Under the pieces are notes generated by a model. That model saw only the letters and a list, made by a program, of their open reading frames with translations, did no database searches and was not told where the DNA came from. 64,000 nt of DNA, from NCBI GenBank assembly GCA_016712415.1, contig JADJRC010000002.1:558001-622000 (forward strand), given 5' to 3'. Shown here piece by piece: positions 33,079-42,796 of the stretch. Position numbers and translations under genes: made by a program. Every line of letters begins with the position of its first letter. Position 1 is the stretch's first letter. The DNA comes from Lewinellaceae bacterium. GTDB lineage: Bacteria > Bacteroidota > Bacteroidia > Chitinophagales > Saprospiraceae.

Positions 33079-35082
33079 CCTTTTCTTGTCGCTCACCAAT
33101 ACCCCGCTGCGTGAACCCTCGCGGTAAACTGTCATGCCCTTGCAACCGACCTCCCAGCCGGTCAGATAGATCTTTTCGATAAGTTCCCGGGGAGCGTCTT
33201 CGGGCACATTAACCGTCACGCTGATGCTGTGGTCGACCCATTTTTGCACACGCCCCTGCAGGTGTACTTTGCTGACCCAGTCTACGTCTTCGGCACTGGC
33301 GCGATACCAGGGCGATTGCCGGATGATCTCATGCAGTTCCGCTTCCGGCATACTTTCCGCCTTTTCCGGGTCAAAGCCCCTGTTTTTCATCCATTTGAGG
33401 AAAGGGAGGTGGAATACATGATAATCCTCCCAGGCATCGCCAACGGCATCGGTAAAGCTGATGCGGGCATTTTTATCGTTAGGGTTCACCTTGCGACGGC
33501 GTTTGTAGGAAATGCGGAATACAGGCTCCAGTCCCGAGGTTGTCTGCGTCATGAGGCTGGTTGTGCCGGTAGGGGCAATGGTCAGCAAGGCGATATTGCG
33601 GCGGCCGTACCGGACCATATCGCTGTAACACGCAGGATCGGCTTCGCGCAGGCGCCCGATGAACGGATTGTCCGCCTCTCGTGCAGCGTCGTACACAGGG
33701 AAAGCGCCGCGGTCGCGCGCGAGCGCAACCGAACCGCGATATATCTCCAGCGCCAGGGTACGGTGCAGGTTTTCGCAGAAATCGAGCGACTCTTCCGAAC
33801 CGTACCGGATACCCAGTGCCGCCAGCATATCTCCTTCGGCAGTGATACCGATGCCCGTGCGGCGCCCCTGGCGGCATTTGCCGCGAATTTTCAGCCACAG
33901 GTCGCGCTCGGTAGCCTTTATCGCATCAGGCTCGGGGTCGTGTTTTATTTTTTCAAGGATGGCCTCGATTTTTTCCAGTTCCAGGTCGATTATATCGTCC
34001 ATGAGCCGCTGGGCAAGGCGTGCGTGTGTGCGGAATTTTTCAAAATCGAACCGCGCTTCGGGTGAAAAAGGCTGCTCCACATAACTGAACAGGTTGATGG
34101 CCATCAGGCGGCAACTGTCGTACGGACAAAGCGGGATTTCACCGCAGGGGTTGGTCGAAACGGTTTTGAAGCCCAGGTCGGCATAGCAATCGGGGACAGA
34201 TTCGCGCAGGACGGTATCCCAGAACAGGATTCCCGGCTCTGCACTTTGCCAGGCGTTGTGCACAATTTTGTTCCAGAGACCGGCAGCCTCGATTTCTGTT
34301 TCAAATGCCGGGACCTCCGCATCGACCGGAAAACGCAGGCGATACCGTGTGTTGTTTGCGACAGCCTGCATAAAGGCATCGTCGATACGGACGGAAATAT
34401 TTGCGCCTGTGACCTTTGTGTTGTCCAGTTTGGCATCGACGAATTGCAGGATGTCTGGATGGCGGACGGAAAGGGTCAGCATAAGGGCGCCCCGCCGTCC
34501 GTCCTGCGCCACCTCGCGGGTTGAATTGGAATAGCGCTCCATAAAAGGAAGGATGCCCGTACTGGTGAGGGCGCTATTCATGACCGGCATGCCCTGCGGG
34601 CGCAGGTGCGACAAGTCGTGCCCCACACCGCCGCGGCGTTTCATCAGTTGCACCTGCTCTTCATCCATTTTCAGGATGGCGCCGTAAGAATCGGCGCTGC
34701 CTTCCACGCCGATAACGAAGCAATTGGACAGTGATACTACCTGAAAGGGGTTGCCGATGCCTGCCATCGGGCTGCCCTGGGGGACGAGATAACGGAAATC
34801 GCGCAGGAGTTCGTAAATATCTTCTTCCTCAAGCGGGTTCACATAGTGGCGTTCCATGCGCGCCAGTTCGCGCGCGATACGACGGTGCATATCGTCCGGG
34901 CTGCGTTCATAAATTTTTCCCCAGGAGTCTTTGAGCGCGTATTTGTTAAGCCAGACACTGGCGGCAAGGGTGTCGCCCTGAAAATATTCCGTTGCGGCGG
35001 CCATTGCTTCTTCGTGTGTAAAGACCTGCATTCCGGCCGGATCGGCCGGGTGCCCGGGTAAGGAAACTTCTTTTGTTTTCAT
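33073..35082 (-). CDS. nrdJ: Adenosylcobalamin-dependent ribonucleotide reductase (class II), main part
   Basis: The catalytic part, about 670 residues from the ATG at 35082 (MKTKEVSLPGHPADPAG). It contains LVPQGSPMAGIGNPFQVVSLSNCFVI, with an active-site Cys. The finger-loop region TNPCGEIPLCPYDSCRLMAINL carries the Asn-x-Cys-x-Glu radical site. Then come APTGTTSLMTQTTSGLEPVF and VNVPEDAPRELIEKIYLTGWEVGCKGMTVYREGSRSGVL. It makes deoxyribonucleotides with a B12-derived radical, so the host needs cobalamin. The apparent reading frame ends 24 codons past the frameshift. No nrdA, nrdB or nrdD is in the window. Confidence 0.93.
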
Positions 35083-35155
35083 GACAATGAATGGGCTTTG
35101 AAATCGATGGATGCCTCACAAAAAACGGCGGGCAGGCAGGTAATCCGGATAATGA

Positions 35156-35163
35156 CAAACATA
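35156..35163 (-). promoter_or_regulatory. Promoter of nrdJ
   Basis: On the minus strand TATGTTTG (-7 box, fits TAnnTTTG) is preceded after 16 bp by TTTG (35180-35183). That is close to the Bacteroidota -33/-7 arrangement. It lies ~75 nt upstream of the nrdJ start. No cobalamin riboswitch features are seen between them. Confidence 0.5.
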
Positions 35164-35316
35164 CACCTTTCTTCCTGACCAAAATCATACTTGGTACTAA
35201 GGAATTTCATTGCAAACGGCCGGTGAGCCGGTGAACTTTGCAGCGTTCCGCACACATAATTGCGGTGCGGTCAGGTTGTCCGTTCGAGGGTAGGTTATGT
35301 AACAGATTTCAATATC

Positions 35317-35547
35317 ATGAAAGCAAAGGAAGTACTGGAACAGGTCTTTCGCGAGCTTGATGTTGAGGTTGGGAAAGATATTGTCATTCACGATGATCGT
35401 TTTTACGCCCGGGTACTGGGCGATCATACAATCGGCATGGGTGAATCGTATATGGAAGGCTGGTGGAACGCTCCTGATCTCACGGCATTGTTCAAAAAAC
35501 TTATAGCGCCCGGCCTGGATCGACAGAGCAATAACCCGGGGTATTGA
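35317..35547 (+). pseudogene. Cyclopropane-fatty-acyl-phospholipid synthase fragment
   Basis: The frame from the ATG at 35317 (MKAKEVLEQVFRELDVEV) gives IVIHDDRFYARVLGDHTIGMGESYMEGWWNAPDLTALF. This is the conserved N-terminal region of CFA synthase. The enzyme should be about 380 residues, but similarity stops after KKLIAPGLD and a stop follows at 35545. No downstream frame shows the SAM-binding or catalytic part. A remnant of a deleted gene is the simplest reading. Confidence 0.75.
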
Positions 35548-35686
35548 TGTCGTTGCAAACGAAAAATACGCAAGGCAGCAGTCCGATGTTTAAAAATATG
35601 TGGGCGGTATAGCGCTCAAGTTGGCGAAAGAATTTTTCTTTGTGCCTTTCTTGCTCATCCAGTATACCAATACCGAACCTGACCTT

Positions 35687-36856
35687 ATGGCCAAAATCCT
35701 GATTGTGGACGATGAAATGCCCATCCGCCGTACCCTGCGCGATATTCTCGAATTTGAAGAATACGACGTAGACGAGGCGTCGGATGGCCTGGATTGTGTT
35801 TCCAAAGTACAAAAAGACAAGTTTGACGTCATCATCATGGACATCAAGATGCCCAAGATGGACGGGATAGAGGCGCTCGAACGCCTGCAAATCCTCGCGC
35901 CGGAGATTCCGGTGATCATGGTCAGTGGCCACGGTACGATCGACACGGCTGTTGAAGCCGTTAAAAAAGGCGCTTTCGACTTTATTTCAAAGCCGCCCGA
36001 TCTGAACAGAATGCTCATTACGGTGCGCAATGCCCTGGAGCGTGCCGATCTGGTCAATACCACCCAAATCTTGCGCAAACAGGTGAAAAGCAGCAAGGGC
36101 GTGAATATGATCGGTGAAAGTGCGCCGATACTGGAGATCAAGCGCATGCTGGAAAAGGTGGCGCCTACCGAAAGCCGCGTGCTCATCACCGGACAGAACG
36201 GTACCGGCAAGGAACTCGTCGCGCGCTGGATACACGAAAAAAGCAACCGCGCCGACGGGCCTATGGTGGAGGTAAACTGTGCGGCAATTCCGGCTGAACT
36301 GATCGAAAGTGAATTGTTCGGCCACAAAAAAGGTTCTTTTACCGGCGCTATTGCCGACCGCCCCGGCAAATTCGAACAAGCCAACGGCGGCACCCTCTTT
36401 CTCGACGAAATCGGCGATATGAGCCTCGACGCGCAGGCCAAGGTGCTGCGTGCGCTGCAGGAAAGCAAGATTGTGCGCGTCGGCGACAGCAAGGAGATCA
36501 AGGTGGATGTGCGGGTGCTGGCTGCCACGAATAAGGACCTGCGCGAGGAGATCGCTGCCGGCCGCTTCCGCGAAGACCTGTATCACCGCCTCGCCGTGAT
36601 CGTTGTCAGTGTGCCATCCCTCAATGAGCGCCGCGACGATATTCCGCTGCTCATCGAACATTTCAACCGCCGTATCGCCGACGACTACGGCCATCCGGCC
36701 AAGGTGTTCACCCCCGGCGCCATAGCGGCGCTGCAGGAATACAACTGGACCGGAAATATCCGGGAACTGGCCAACGTCATCGAACGCCTGTTCATTCTCT
36801 GCGATCAGGCGGTACAGGAAGAGGATGTACAGTTGTACGTGTATCCCAAGAAGTAG
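35687..36856 (+). CDS. NtrC-family sigma-54-dependent response regulator lacking a DNA-binding domain
   Basis: A 389-residue protein started at the ATG at 35687 (MAKILIVDDEMPIRRTLRD). The receiver has DD, the phospho-acceptor in VIIMDIKMPKMDG, and Lys in FISKPPD. The AAA+ central domain has Walker A GQNGTGKE, the sigma-54 contact loop GSFTGA (GAFTGA in most), Walker B GGTLFLDEIGD and an arginine finger in FREDLYHRL. The protein ends just after NIRELANVIERLFILCD, with no Fis-type helix-turn-helix. It would have to activate sigma-54 polymerase from solution or through a partner. No kinase is adjacent. Confidence 0.9.
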   Translation: MAKILIVDDEMPIRRTLRDILEFEEYDVDEASDGLDCVSKVQKDKFDVIIMDIKMPKMDGIEALERLQILAPEIPVIMVSGHGTIDTAVEAVKKGAFDFISKPPDLNRMLITVRNALERADLVNTTQILRKQVKSSKGVNMIGESAPILEIKRMLEKVAPTESRVLITGQNGTGKELVARWIHEKSNRADGPMVEVNCAAIPAELIESELFGHKKGSFTGAIADRPGKFEQANGGTLFLDEIGDMSLDAQAKVLRALQESKIVRVGDSKEIKVDVRVLAATNKDLREEIAAGRFREDLYHRLAVIVVSVPSLNERRDDIPLLIEHFNRRIADDYGHPAKVFTPGAIAALQEYNWTGNIRELANVIERLFILCDQAVQEEDVQLYVYPKK

Positions 36857-36884
36857 CGCTGTATCGTTTGCATTGTTACTTTGT

Positions 36885-36940
36885 TTGCATTGCTACATTG
36901 CTACATTGCTAAACTGTTGAATAGCAATATAGCAATGCAA
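36885..36940. terminator. Inverted repeat between convergent genes
   Basis: Arms 36885-36902 (TTGCATTGCTACATTGCT) and 36923-36940 pair over 18 bp with one mismatch, in a stretch made of TTGCTACA tandem repeats. It separates the convergent regulator and T9SS genes. It is a probable transcription block, although no clear T-run is present. Confidence 0.5.
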
Positions 36941-36954
36941 GCAATACCAGCAAT

Positions 36955-39900
36955 TTAAAGCCGCACCAGTTTCCCCGCCGCTACCACCTGTCCGTCGCTG
37001 CGCAACTCATAGAAGTATACGCCGGGTTGCAGGTGCCCTACCTGTATACTGCCGGTATTGCCGTTAAATGATTCGTTTAGTACGGCGTTGCCCAGGGGGG
37101 TGAAGAGGGTCAGGCTTTGGCTGCCTGTATTGCCGGGCAGTCCTTCCAACTTAACAGTTATGGAATAGGTAGCAGGATTGGGCGCTATGTTTACCCGGAC
37201 ACCCGGTTTTGGGGGGGAGTACGTGTCGACAATAATGAAGTCTTCGCCGATGGTATGGAAGGTCGTATTGGTGACCACAGGGGCATTGAAATCGAAAAAT
37301 ATATGTGCCTTGTTTTCAATGACCGTCCCGATCGGATTGTCTTTGCGCTGTGCAACCCTGAACTTCACAAACCCCTGCGATGCATCCCAGTTGGCATTGC
37401 TGTCGGGCAGGTTGATATTCGGGAACCGGAATACCATCACCCCGCTTCCCTCTATATCCCAGTCATAAGGATGGCTGGATGCGCCGGGCCGCAAGGAGGT
37501 CGGGTCGAGCCACTGTACAGGTATGGTATCCCGTATCTCCACATTTATGGCCGGCGCGGTTCCGGTATTCTGGAAGCGGATCATGTACTCGATATCGGTG
37601 TTCTGTTTCAGGTAATGTTCGTCGCTGTATCCGCGCGGGAAACCCTGTTTGTCGTTTGGATCGTATGAATTGGTGCTTTCCAGGCAAAATACATCGATCC
37701 AGGGATCCTCGTCGCCAAGCGGGTACTGGTTGACAAAACCCAGGCTGATATCATTACTGCCGCAGCCTTCCACCCAGGCCACCGGCATGCCCAGCCCGGG
37801 GAATCCTGGCGCCTGGGCGGCTTCGAGCCGGTAAAAGGAGCCGTTGGCAGGAAAGGTCACCTCCTGTGATTGGCTCGCATTGAGCTGGAATGAACCGCCT
37901 TGCATCAGCAGTACATTGTCTTCGATCACGATATAATCCAGCGGACCGCTCATATCGCCCGTCCCCGTATTGGTGATGATAAAGGTTACGGTCGAGTCGC
38001 TGCAGGTGGCGGTTACGTCAATCTGTGAACCGTCCCAGATGCCGCCGCCCGGCCCGCAGGCTGTATCGGGAAAGGCGTGCGCTTCCACACAATAGGTCGT
38101 CCCGACCGGGTCGTCGCAGGGAACGTGGACAAAAATGACTATTTCACCGCACTGTTCGGAGGCGATGGCGCCAAGGTCGAAGGTGTAGGTATTGTTGTTC
38201 GCCGCACTCCAGGGAATACTCGAACCGATCACCTCCAGCGCCGGATCGACCGTCACGTCTACACTGGCATCAGCCGCACCTACGGCCCCGATATTGCAAT
38301 AATTGACGTGGTAACTGGTGTTGAAACATGGGCGCAGTCCCAGGGTAGCCACGTCGACGTCGATGATCGGACAGGGGGGCAGCGAGTCGCAATGCACGCC
38401 GAAGTTGGCTTCATACGAATTGCTGTTGCCAAAACTTATGTTGAATGCATCGAGACAGGTAGGCATACAGTTCAGGCCGTCGCCCGCGGGGCCTGCAATG
38501 GAAAAGATACCATTCACGGTATTTTCAATTCCGTTTAGCACAGACTGTGGCAGGACAAAATAGCCGTTTGAATCCGTGACGGTAGAGAACGACTGACCGG
38601 CGCCCTGGTTAAAAAAAGTGGCCAAAATTGTCCAGCCCGCATAACCTGTTTCAAATGAATCGCGGAAGCAGTCGCCGTCGATGTCTTCAAACACATACCC
38701 GTAAATACTGTCGACCTGCTGTGGTATATAGGAGGCGGCAAAGTCGATACCGGTAAGCGTATCGGGCGCCATTACGGTTGCGGAAAGGGTATCCGGGCAA
38801 AACTCCCAGGCATTGTTGGGTTTGATCACCGCGATCTGATAGGAACCGGGATCGAGGCCCATCGTGTAGTTTCCACTCGAATCGGTTGTAGCCGCGTTTA
38901 CGGGCATCCCGTTTTGCCACGCGATCACGCTCAAGCCGGCAACCAGCGTATCCGCGTCGCCGAGGCAATCGTCATCGAAATCGTAAGACAGCTGCCCGCT
39001 GATGCCCGAGGTATAGCTGATACCGGCGCTGCTGATTCGCACGGCATAGGGTGTGCGCTGCTGACTGTTGGGGACAATTTCCCGCGCACCGCCGAACAGG
39101 CACCCGTCGTCGCTTGTCGCCAGGATGTCTTCCATCGTCGTGTTGGAAAAACCCGCGCCGAATACCTTTTGAAAAAGAATGTTGCCGTTCAGGTCTAGCC
39201 TGTGGAGGATGATTCGCCGGAAGTTGGAATTGTCGTTATTCGTCATCCAGTACCCGTCGCCTGCCGTGGTGGCCGACAGCAATCCCGCTCCGCCCGGAGT
39301 TGCTTCACCAGGCTGTCCAGGGTATAATTGCTGCCAAAGCGTATTCCCCTGCTCGTCGAGTTTGATCACCATTGATGTGGCGACACGCGCGGCTGACAGC
39401 AGGAAACCGCCGTCGGGAGCGGCCACAATGCTCCGACACTTCAATATGGCGTTTGCATCGGAAATATTTTTTTCCCATGAAATGCTGTTGCCCGCGGCGT
39501 TAATCTTGGCCACACCGATCGTTCCGGGTTGAATCGGACTGTTTCCCAAACGGTCGGCTATAACGATAATATTTCCGTCCTGATCCTGCACGGCATCCAG
39601 GACGTTCATGTTGGGTGTTCCCCACTCCATATATCCGAGATCGCTGCCGCTTGTGCTGCATCCGGTAATAAAACCCACGCTCGGTCCGTCGCTCGGGTAG
39701 GCGCTGCCGACGATCCAGTATCCGGCCGCGTTTTCCACAATCCTTCGGCCCGTTTCGTTCCAGGCGGGGGCCTGCTGGCTGAAAGTTTTATTGAATACAA
39801 TATTGAACTGGTCATCCAGCTTGGCCAGGTGCAAAATGACGGCGCCGGGCGAGCCTTCCAGGGTATAATATATAACTGCATAACCGCCATCCGACGTAGC

Positions 39901-40191
39901 GATAAAATCCACAGCATTTTCCGATAAGCCGAAATCGTAATGACGAACCCATTCCGTGGCGCCGTTTTCCGCAATTTTCACGATATGAAAATCCGCTGCC
40001 TGACCCAGGGCCGATAGCTGATCGCCTACCAGCAGCAGGTAGCCGTCGCCGGGGGCGGGGATGATCTTTTTTATGGCGGCGCTTTCACCGGGATTAACGT
40101 CGGGGTATATGCGTTCCCAACCCTGGGCATTGGCTCCGAAAGCCGGGAGAAGTGCAATAATGGCGAATACAATGATTTTGATCGTGTTCAT
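36955..40191 (-). CDS. T9SS-sorted surface protein with repeat and DUF11-like domains
   Basis: A 1078-residue protein. The signal peptide is IKIIVFAIIALLPAFGANAQ. Residues ~25-400 read like a beta-propeller of delta-repeats (AENGATEWVRHYDFGLSENAVDFIATSDGGYAVI, AAPDGGFLLSAARV). SdrD B-like segments follow (YGYVFEDIDGDCFRDSFETGYAGW; GYFVLPQSVLNGI). Next is a DUF11-type block (NTDIEYMIRFQNTGTAPAINVEIRDTIPVQWLD). The end is a T9SS type-A domain (NIAPNPATYSITVKLEG...LQPGVYFYELRSDGQVV). No enzymatic motif is seen. It is exported through T9SS and probably acts at the surface. Confidence 0.88.
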   Translation of the reverse strand: MNTIKIIVFAIIALLPAFGANAQGWERIYPDVNPGESAAIKKIIPAPGDGYLLLVGDQLSALGQAADFHIVKIAENGATEWVRHYDFGLSENAVDFIATSDGGYAVIYYTLEGSPGAVILHLAKLDDQFNIVFNKTFSQQAPAWNETGRRIVENAAGYWIVGSAYPSDGPSVGFITGCSTSGSDLGYMEWGTPNMNVLDAVQDQDGNIIVIADRLGNSPIQPGTIGVAKINAAGNSISWEKNISDANAILKCRSIVAAPDGGFLLSAARVATSMVIKLDEQGNTLWQQLYPGQPGEATPGGAGLLSATTAGDGYWMTNNDNSNFRRIILHRLDLNGNILFQKVFGAGFSNTTMEDILATSDDGCLFGGAREIVPNSQQRTPYAVRISSAGISYTSGISGQLSYDFDDDCLGDADTLVAGLSVIAWQNGMPVNAATTDSSGNYTMGLDPGSYQIAVIKPNNAWEFCPDTLSATVMAPDTLTGIDFAASYIPQQVDSIYGYVFEDIDGDCFRDSFETGYAGWTILATFFNQGAGQSFSTVTDSNGYFVLPQSVLNGIENTVNGIFSIAGPAGDGLNCMPTCLDAFNISFGNSNSYEANFGVHCDSLPPCPIIDVDVATLGLRPCFNTSYHVNYCNIGAVGAADASVDVTVDPALEVIGSSIPWSAANNNTYTFDLGAIASEQCGEIVIFVHVPCDDPVGTTYCVEAHAFPDTACGPGGGIWDGSQIDVTATCSDSTVTFIITNTGTGDMSGPLDYIVIEDNVLLMQGGSFQLNASQSQEVTFPANGSFYRLEAAQAPGFPGLGMPVAWVEGCGSNDISLGFVNQYPLGDEDPWIDVFCLESTNSYDPNDKQGFPRGYSDEHYLKQNTDIEYMIRFQNTGTAPAINVEIRDTIPVQWLDPTSLRPGASSHPYDWDIEGSGVMVFRFPNINLPDSNANWDASQGFVKFRVAQRKDNPIGTVIENKAHIFFDFNAPVVTNTTFHTIGEDFIIVDTYSPPKPGVRVNIAPNPATYSITVKLEGLPGNTGSQSLTLFTPLGNAVLNESFNGNTGSIQVGHLQPGVYFYELRSDGQVVAAGKLVRL

Positions 40192-40280
40192 ATCCTACGG
40201 GAATTTTTTATTGGAACATTAGCGTAATCAGGATGGTACAAAAGTGCTGCATTGATATGCGGGAAAAAACAACAATTTAG

Positions 40281-40288
40281 TACGTTTG
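40281..40288 (+). promoter_or_regulatory. Candidate -7 box for the 463-aa protein gene
   Basis: TACGTTTG fits TAnnTTTG and lies 32 nt before the GTG start at 40321. It sits in the divergent spacer shared with the T9SS gene. Confidence 0.4.
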
Positions 40289-40320
40289 TCAAAAAGTAAA
40301 ACCTGATAACATTTATTTAA

Positions 40321-41712
40321 GTGGCTGAAAATAAATTAATTGAATTGTTTAATGTGTTGACAGGTCCTGAAAAACGTGCGTGTACGATTTTTTTGCAAAG
40401 CCCTTTTTTCAACAACCGGGAGGATGTGTCGCGCCTTTGGGAGTGGCTGTTGTCGGACAGGGAAGGCCTTTCCGACCCCAAACAGGCATTTGCCGGCGTT
40501 TACCCCGATGCGCCGTTCGACGAGTCGCAATGGCGCCACGTTCAATCCTTTTTATTGCAGCAAATCGAACGCTTCCTTGCCCAGCGCGCGATGGAACTTA
40601 CGCCAGTCGCCGCCGATCTGCACCTGGCCGAAGTGTACCGCAACAATGGTCTGGGCAAGCATCTCGGCCACGTATTCCGGCGCGCCGGCGAGCGGCTCGA
40701 CAGGATGCCGCGCGACAATGAGTATTATCACCTGCTGTACCGCCTGGAGTGGGAAAGATACGCCGCCGTGGAGTCGCAGACGCGCTCCCGCGACAACAAC
40801 CTCGCAGTTGTAAGCCGCGCCCTCGACACCTTTCTTATTGGGTCCAAACTGCGGTTGGCGTGCCTCATGGAATCGCACAAGGCTGTTTATAAGGTGGATT
40901 ATGATACTGCGTTATTGAAAATCCTGCTCGATCATGTTCATCAGACCGATCTGCTCCATGTGCCGGTAATTGCCTTGTACTATCACTGTTACAGGGCATT
41001 GACGGAGGGAAACGAGGGCGATTTCCGGCAGTTCAGGAGCGAATTCGAGGCCCAGAGCCAATCGCTCCCGCCCGATGAAAGCCGCACCTTACTGCTCCTG
41101 TCCGTCAACTATTGCATCCGCCGGCTCAATACCGGCGAAAACCGGTATATCCGGGAGGCTTTCGACCTGTATCGCATCGGACTGGAAACCCGGGTGCTGA
41201 TCGAACACGGCAGACTGGGGCGTTTCGCTTTTAAAAACATCGTGGCCCTGGGACTGCGCCTCGAAGCCTTTGAATGGGTGGAAAACTTCATCCGGCAATT
41301 TTCGCCATTACTGGAAGAAAAATACCGCGCTGCCCACCGCGACTACAATCTGGCCAAGATGTACTATGCGAAGAAGGATTACGGGCGAGCGATGCCGCTG
41401 CTGGCCCGCGTGGATGAAAACGATCTGCTGCTCAACCTCGACAGCCGTATCATGCTCCTGAAAATGTATTACGAAACCGGTGAGTGGGATGCCCTCGACG
41501 CCCTGTTGTCGAGTTTTAAAATACTCCTGCTGCGCAAAAAGAGGATCATCGGGTACCATTCTGCCAATTATCTGAGTACCCTGCGTTTTATACACAGGCT
41601 CACCCGGCTCAACCTGAATGACAAAAAAGCAGTCGGCGACTTCAGGGCAGCTGTGGCGCGCGATAAAACCGTGATTGAGAAGGAATGGCTGCTGGAGATT
41701 GCCGGGGTATGA
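40321..41712 (+). CDS. Conserved hypothetical helical protein (463 aa)
   Basis: It starts with GTG at 40321. The protein is almost entirely alpha-helical, with TPR-like pairs such as YHLLYRLEWERYAAVESQTRSRDNNL, YRAAHRDYNLAKMYYAKKDYGRAMPLL and LNLDSRIMLLKMYYETGEWDALDALL. The N-terminus IELFNVLTGPEKRACTIFLQSPFFNNREDV looks like a conserved adaptor motif. I do not know a name for the family, though similar proteins are frequent in Saprospiria-like genomes. No signal peptide or membrane helix is visible, so it is cytoplasmic. It is divergent from the 1078-aa T9SS gene. Confidence 0.7.
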   Translation: MAENKLIELFNVLTGPEKRACTIFLQSPFFNNREDVSRLWEWLLSDREGLSDPKQAFAGVYPDAPFDESQWRHVQSFLLQQIERFLAQRAMELTPVAADLHLAEVYRNNGLGKHLGHVFRRAGERLDRMPRDNEYYHLLYRLEWERYAAVESQTRSRDNNLAVVSRALDTFLIGSKLRLACLMESHKAVYKVDYDTALLKILLDHVHQTDLLHVPVIALYYHCYRALTEGNEGDFRQFRSEFEAQSQSLPPDESRTLLLLSVNYCIRRLNTGENRYIREAFDLYRIGLETRVLIEHGRLGRFAFKNIVALGLRLEAFEWVENFIRQFSPLLEEKYRAAHRDYNLAKMYYAKKDYGRAMPLLARVDENDLLLNLDSRIMLLKMYYETGEWDALDALLSSFKILLLRKKRIIGYHSANYLSTLRFIHRLTRLNLNDKKAVGDFRAAVARDKTVIEKEWLLEIAGV

Positions 41713-41715
41713 GGG

Positions 41716-42645
41716 TTATGCCTCCAGCCGGACTTCCATTTTGGCCTTCCACTCCTGTTCGGGTTGTAATACGACCAGTCCCTGGCCATTGTTGAAGGCA
41801 TCTACGTTGCAGCTCATGGGCTCCAGCGCAATGCTTTCACGGTGGGGAGGGGTGAATACCTGGAAAAAGGGAAATTGCCTGCTGCCGGCCTTCACGGCGA
41901 TACGACGGCCACCGCCCTCCAGCACCAATTTATAGCTGCCTGCCGTTTTGGTGCACTGAAAACAGTTGTCCAGCGCGGTTTCCCCCACTACTTTTTTCCG
42001 CTTGAAATCGTCGAATACATGGCGCTCCCCGGTCGGGATCATACGTTCATGTATGGCAACCATTTCACAGGACGGCAATTGGAGGTGGTGCTTGTCGGCG
42101 ACATCGGCGAGGCGAAAATAGGGATGCCAGCCGAAGCCGACTGGGATGGCCTGGCTGTGCAGGTTTTTGCAGGCTGTTTCGAGGGTAAATGTTCCGTTGT
42201 CGTGGATCATAAACTCGACCTCAAGCATGAAAGGGAACGGGTAATACGATCTTTCACCTTCATAGGTATAGCTGCAGAGGATGCTGGCGTGGTCTTTCGC
42301 CAGAAAAACATATTCGACTTCAAACGCCTCATCGCGCACAAATCCGTGGATGGCGTTGTCGGTTGCGGCGTTGTTGAGCGGAAACTGGTACTGCCGGCCG
42401 AGCCATTCGTATTTTCCCCGGTCGAGGCGGTTGGGAAAAGGAAAGAGGAGTACGCTTTTCCCCCATTTGGCGGCCTCCAGCTCTTCCGGTGTGGTATAGC
42501 CGTCGAGGATAGTTTGTCCGGAAAAGCGGATATCAAGCACATTGGCGCCGCGTTCGGGCGCCACACTGAAGCTGTTGCCGTTGGCAGGGTTAAACAAGGT
42601 AAAACGGGTGTATTTGCCGAAGGCTTCTTTTTTTAGTTCGTACAT
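41716..42645 (-). CDS. Aldose 1-epimerase family protein
   Basis: A 309-residue protein started at the ATG at 42645 (MYELKKEAFGKYTRFTLFN). The open frame is longer, but its first 65 residues have no family character. Galactose mutarotase features are VAPERGANVLDIRFSGQTILDG, LLFPFPNRLDRGKYEW, the catalytic-type histidines in NAIHGFVRDEAF and GFGWHPYFRL, and the acidic residue near the end in HRESIALEPMSCNVDAFN. It interconverts alpha and beta sugars. It fits sugar uptake along with the GH97 enzyme, though the genes are apart. Confidence 0.85.
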   Translation of the reverse strand: MYELKKEAFGKYTRFTLFNPANGNSFSVAPERGANVLDIRFSGQTILDGYTTPEELEAAKWGKSVLLFPFPNRLDRGKYEWLGRQYQFPLNNAATDNAIHGFVRDEAFEVEYVFLAKDHASILCSYTYEGERSYYPFPFMLEVEFMIHDNGTFTLETACKNLHSQAIPVGFGWHPYFRLADVADKHHLQLPSCEMVAIHERMIPTGERHVFDDFKRKKVVGETALDNCFQCTKTAGSYKLVLEGGGRRIAVKAGSRQFPFFQVFTPPHRESIALEPMSCNVDAFNNGQGLVVLQPEQEWKAKMEVRLEA

Positions 42646-42705
42646 GGGAAAAGCGCAGTGTTGAGTTTTAAGGTGCAAATGTGGTAAAAACAAACGTGCT
42701 CCGGC

Positions 42706-42746
42706 AAAAAAATGGACCGCCCCGATCCCGGAGCGGCCCAATCCAT
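42706..42746 (-). terminator. Intrinsic terminator after the 886-aa T9SS gene
   Basis: On the minus strand GGGCCGCTCC...GGGGCGGTCC forms a stem with one mismatch, followed by ATTTTTTTGCC. Confidence 0.7.
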
Positions 42747-42796
42747 TCACTTTTATCTGTACAGAACGGGGAAGTGCCTGTCCTGCAATTGTACCA

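Noticed and set aside
35083..35316. Cobalamin riboswitch upstream of the B12-dependent reductase
   Set aside because: No B12-box-like conserved sequence or multi-arm fold could be recognised in the short leader.
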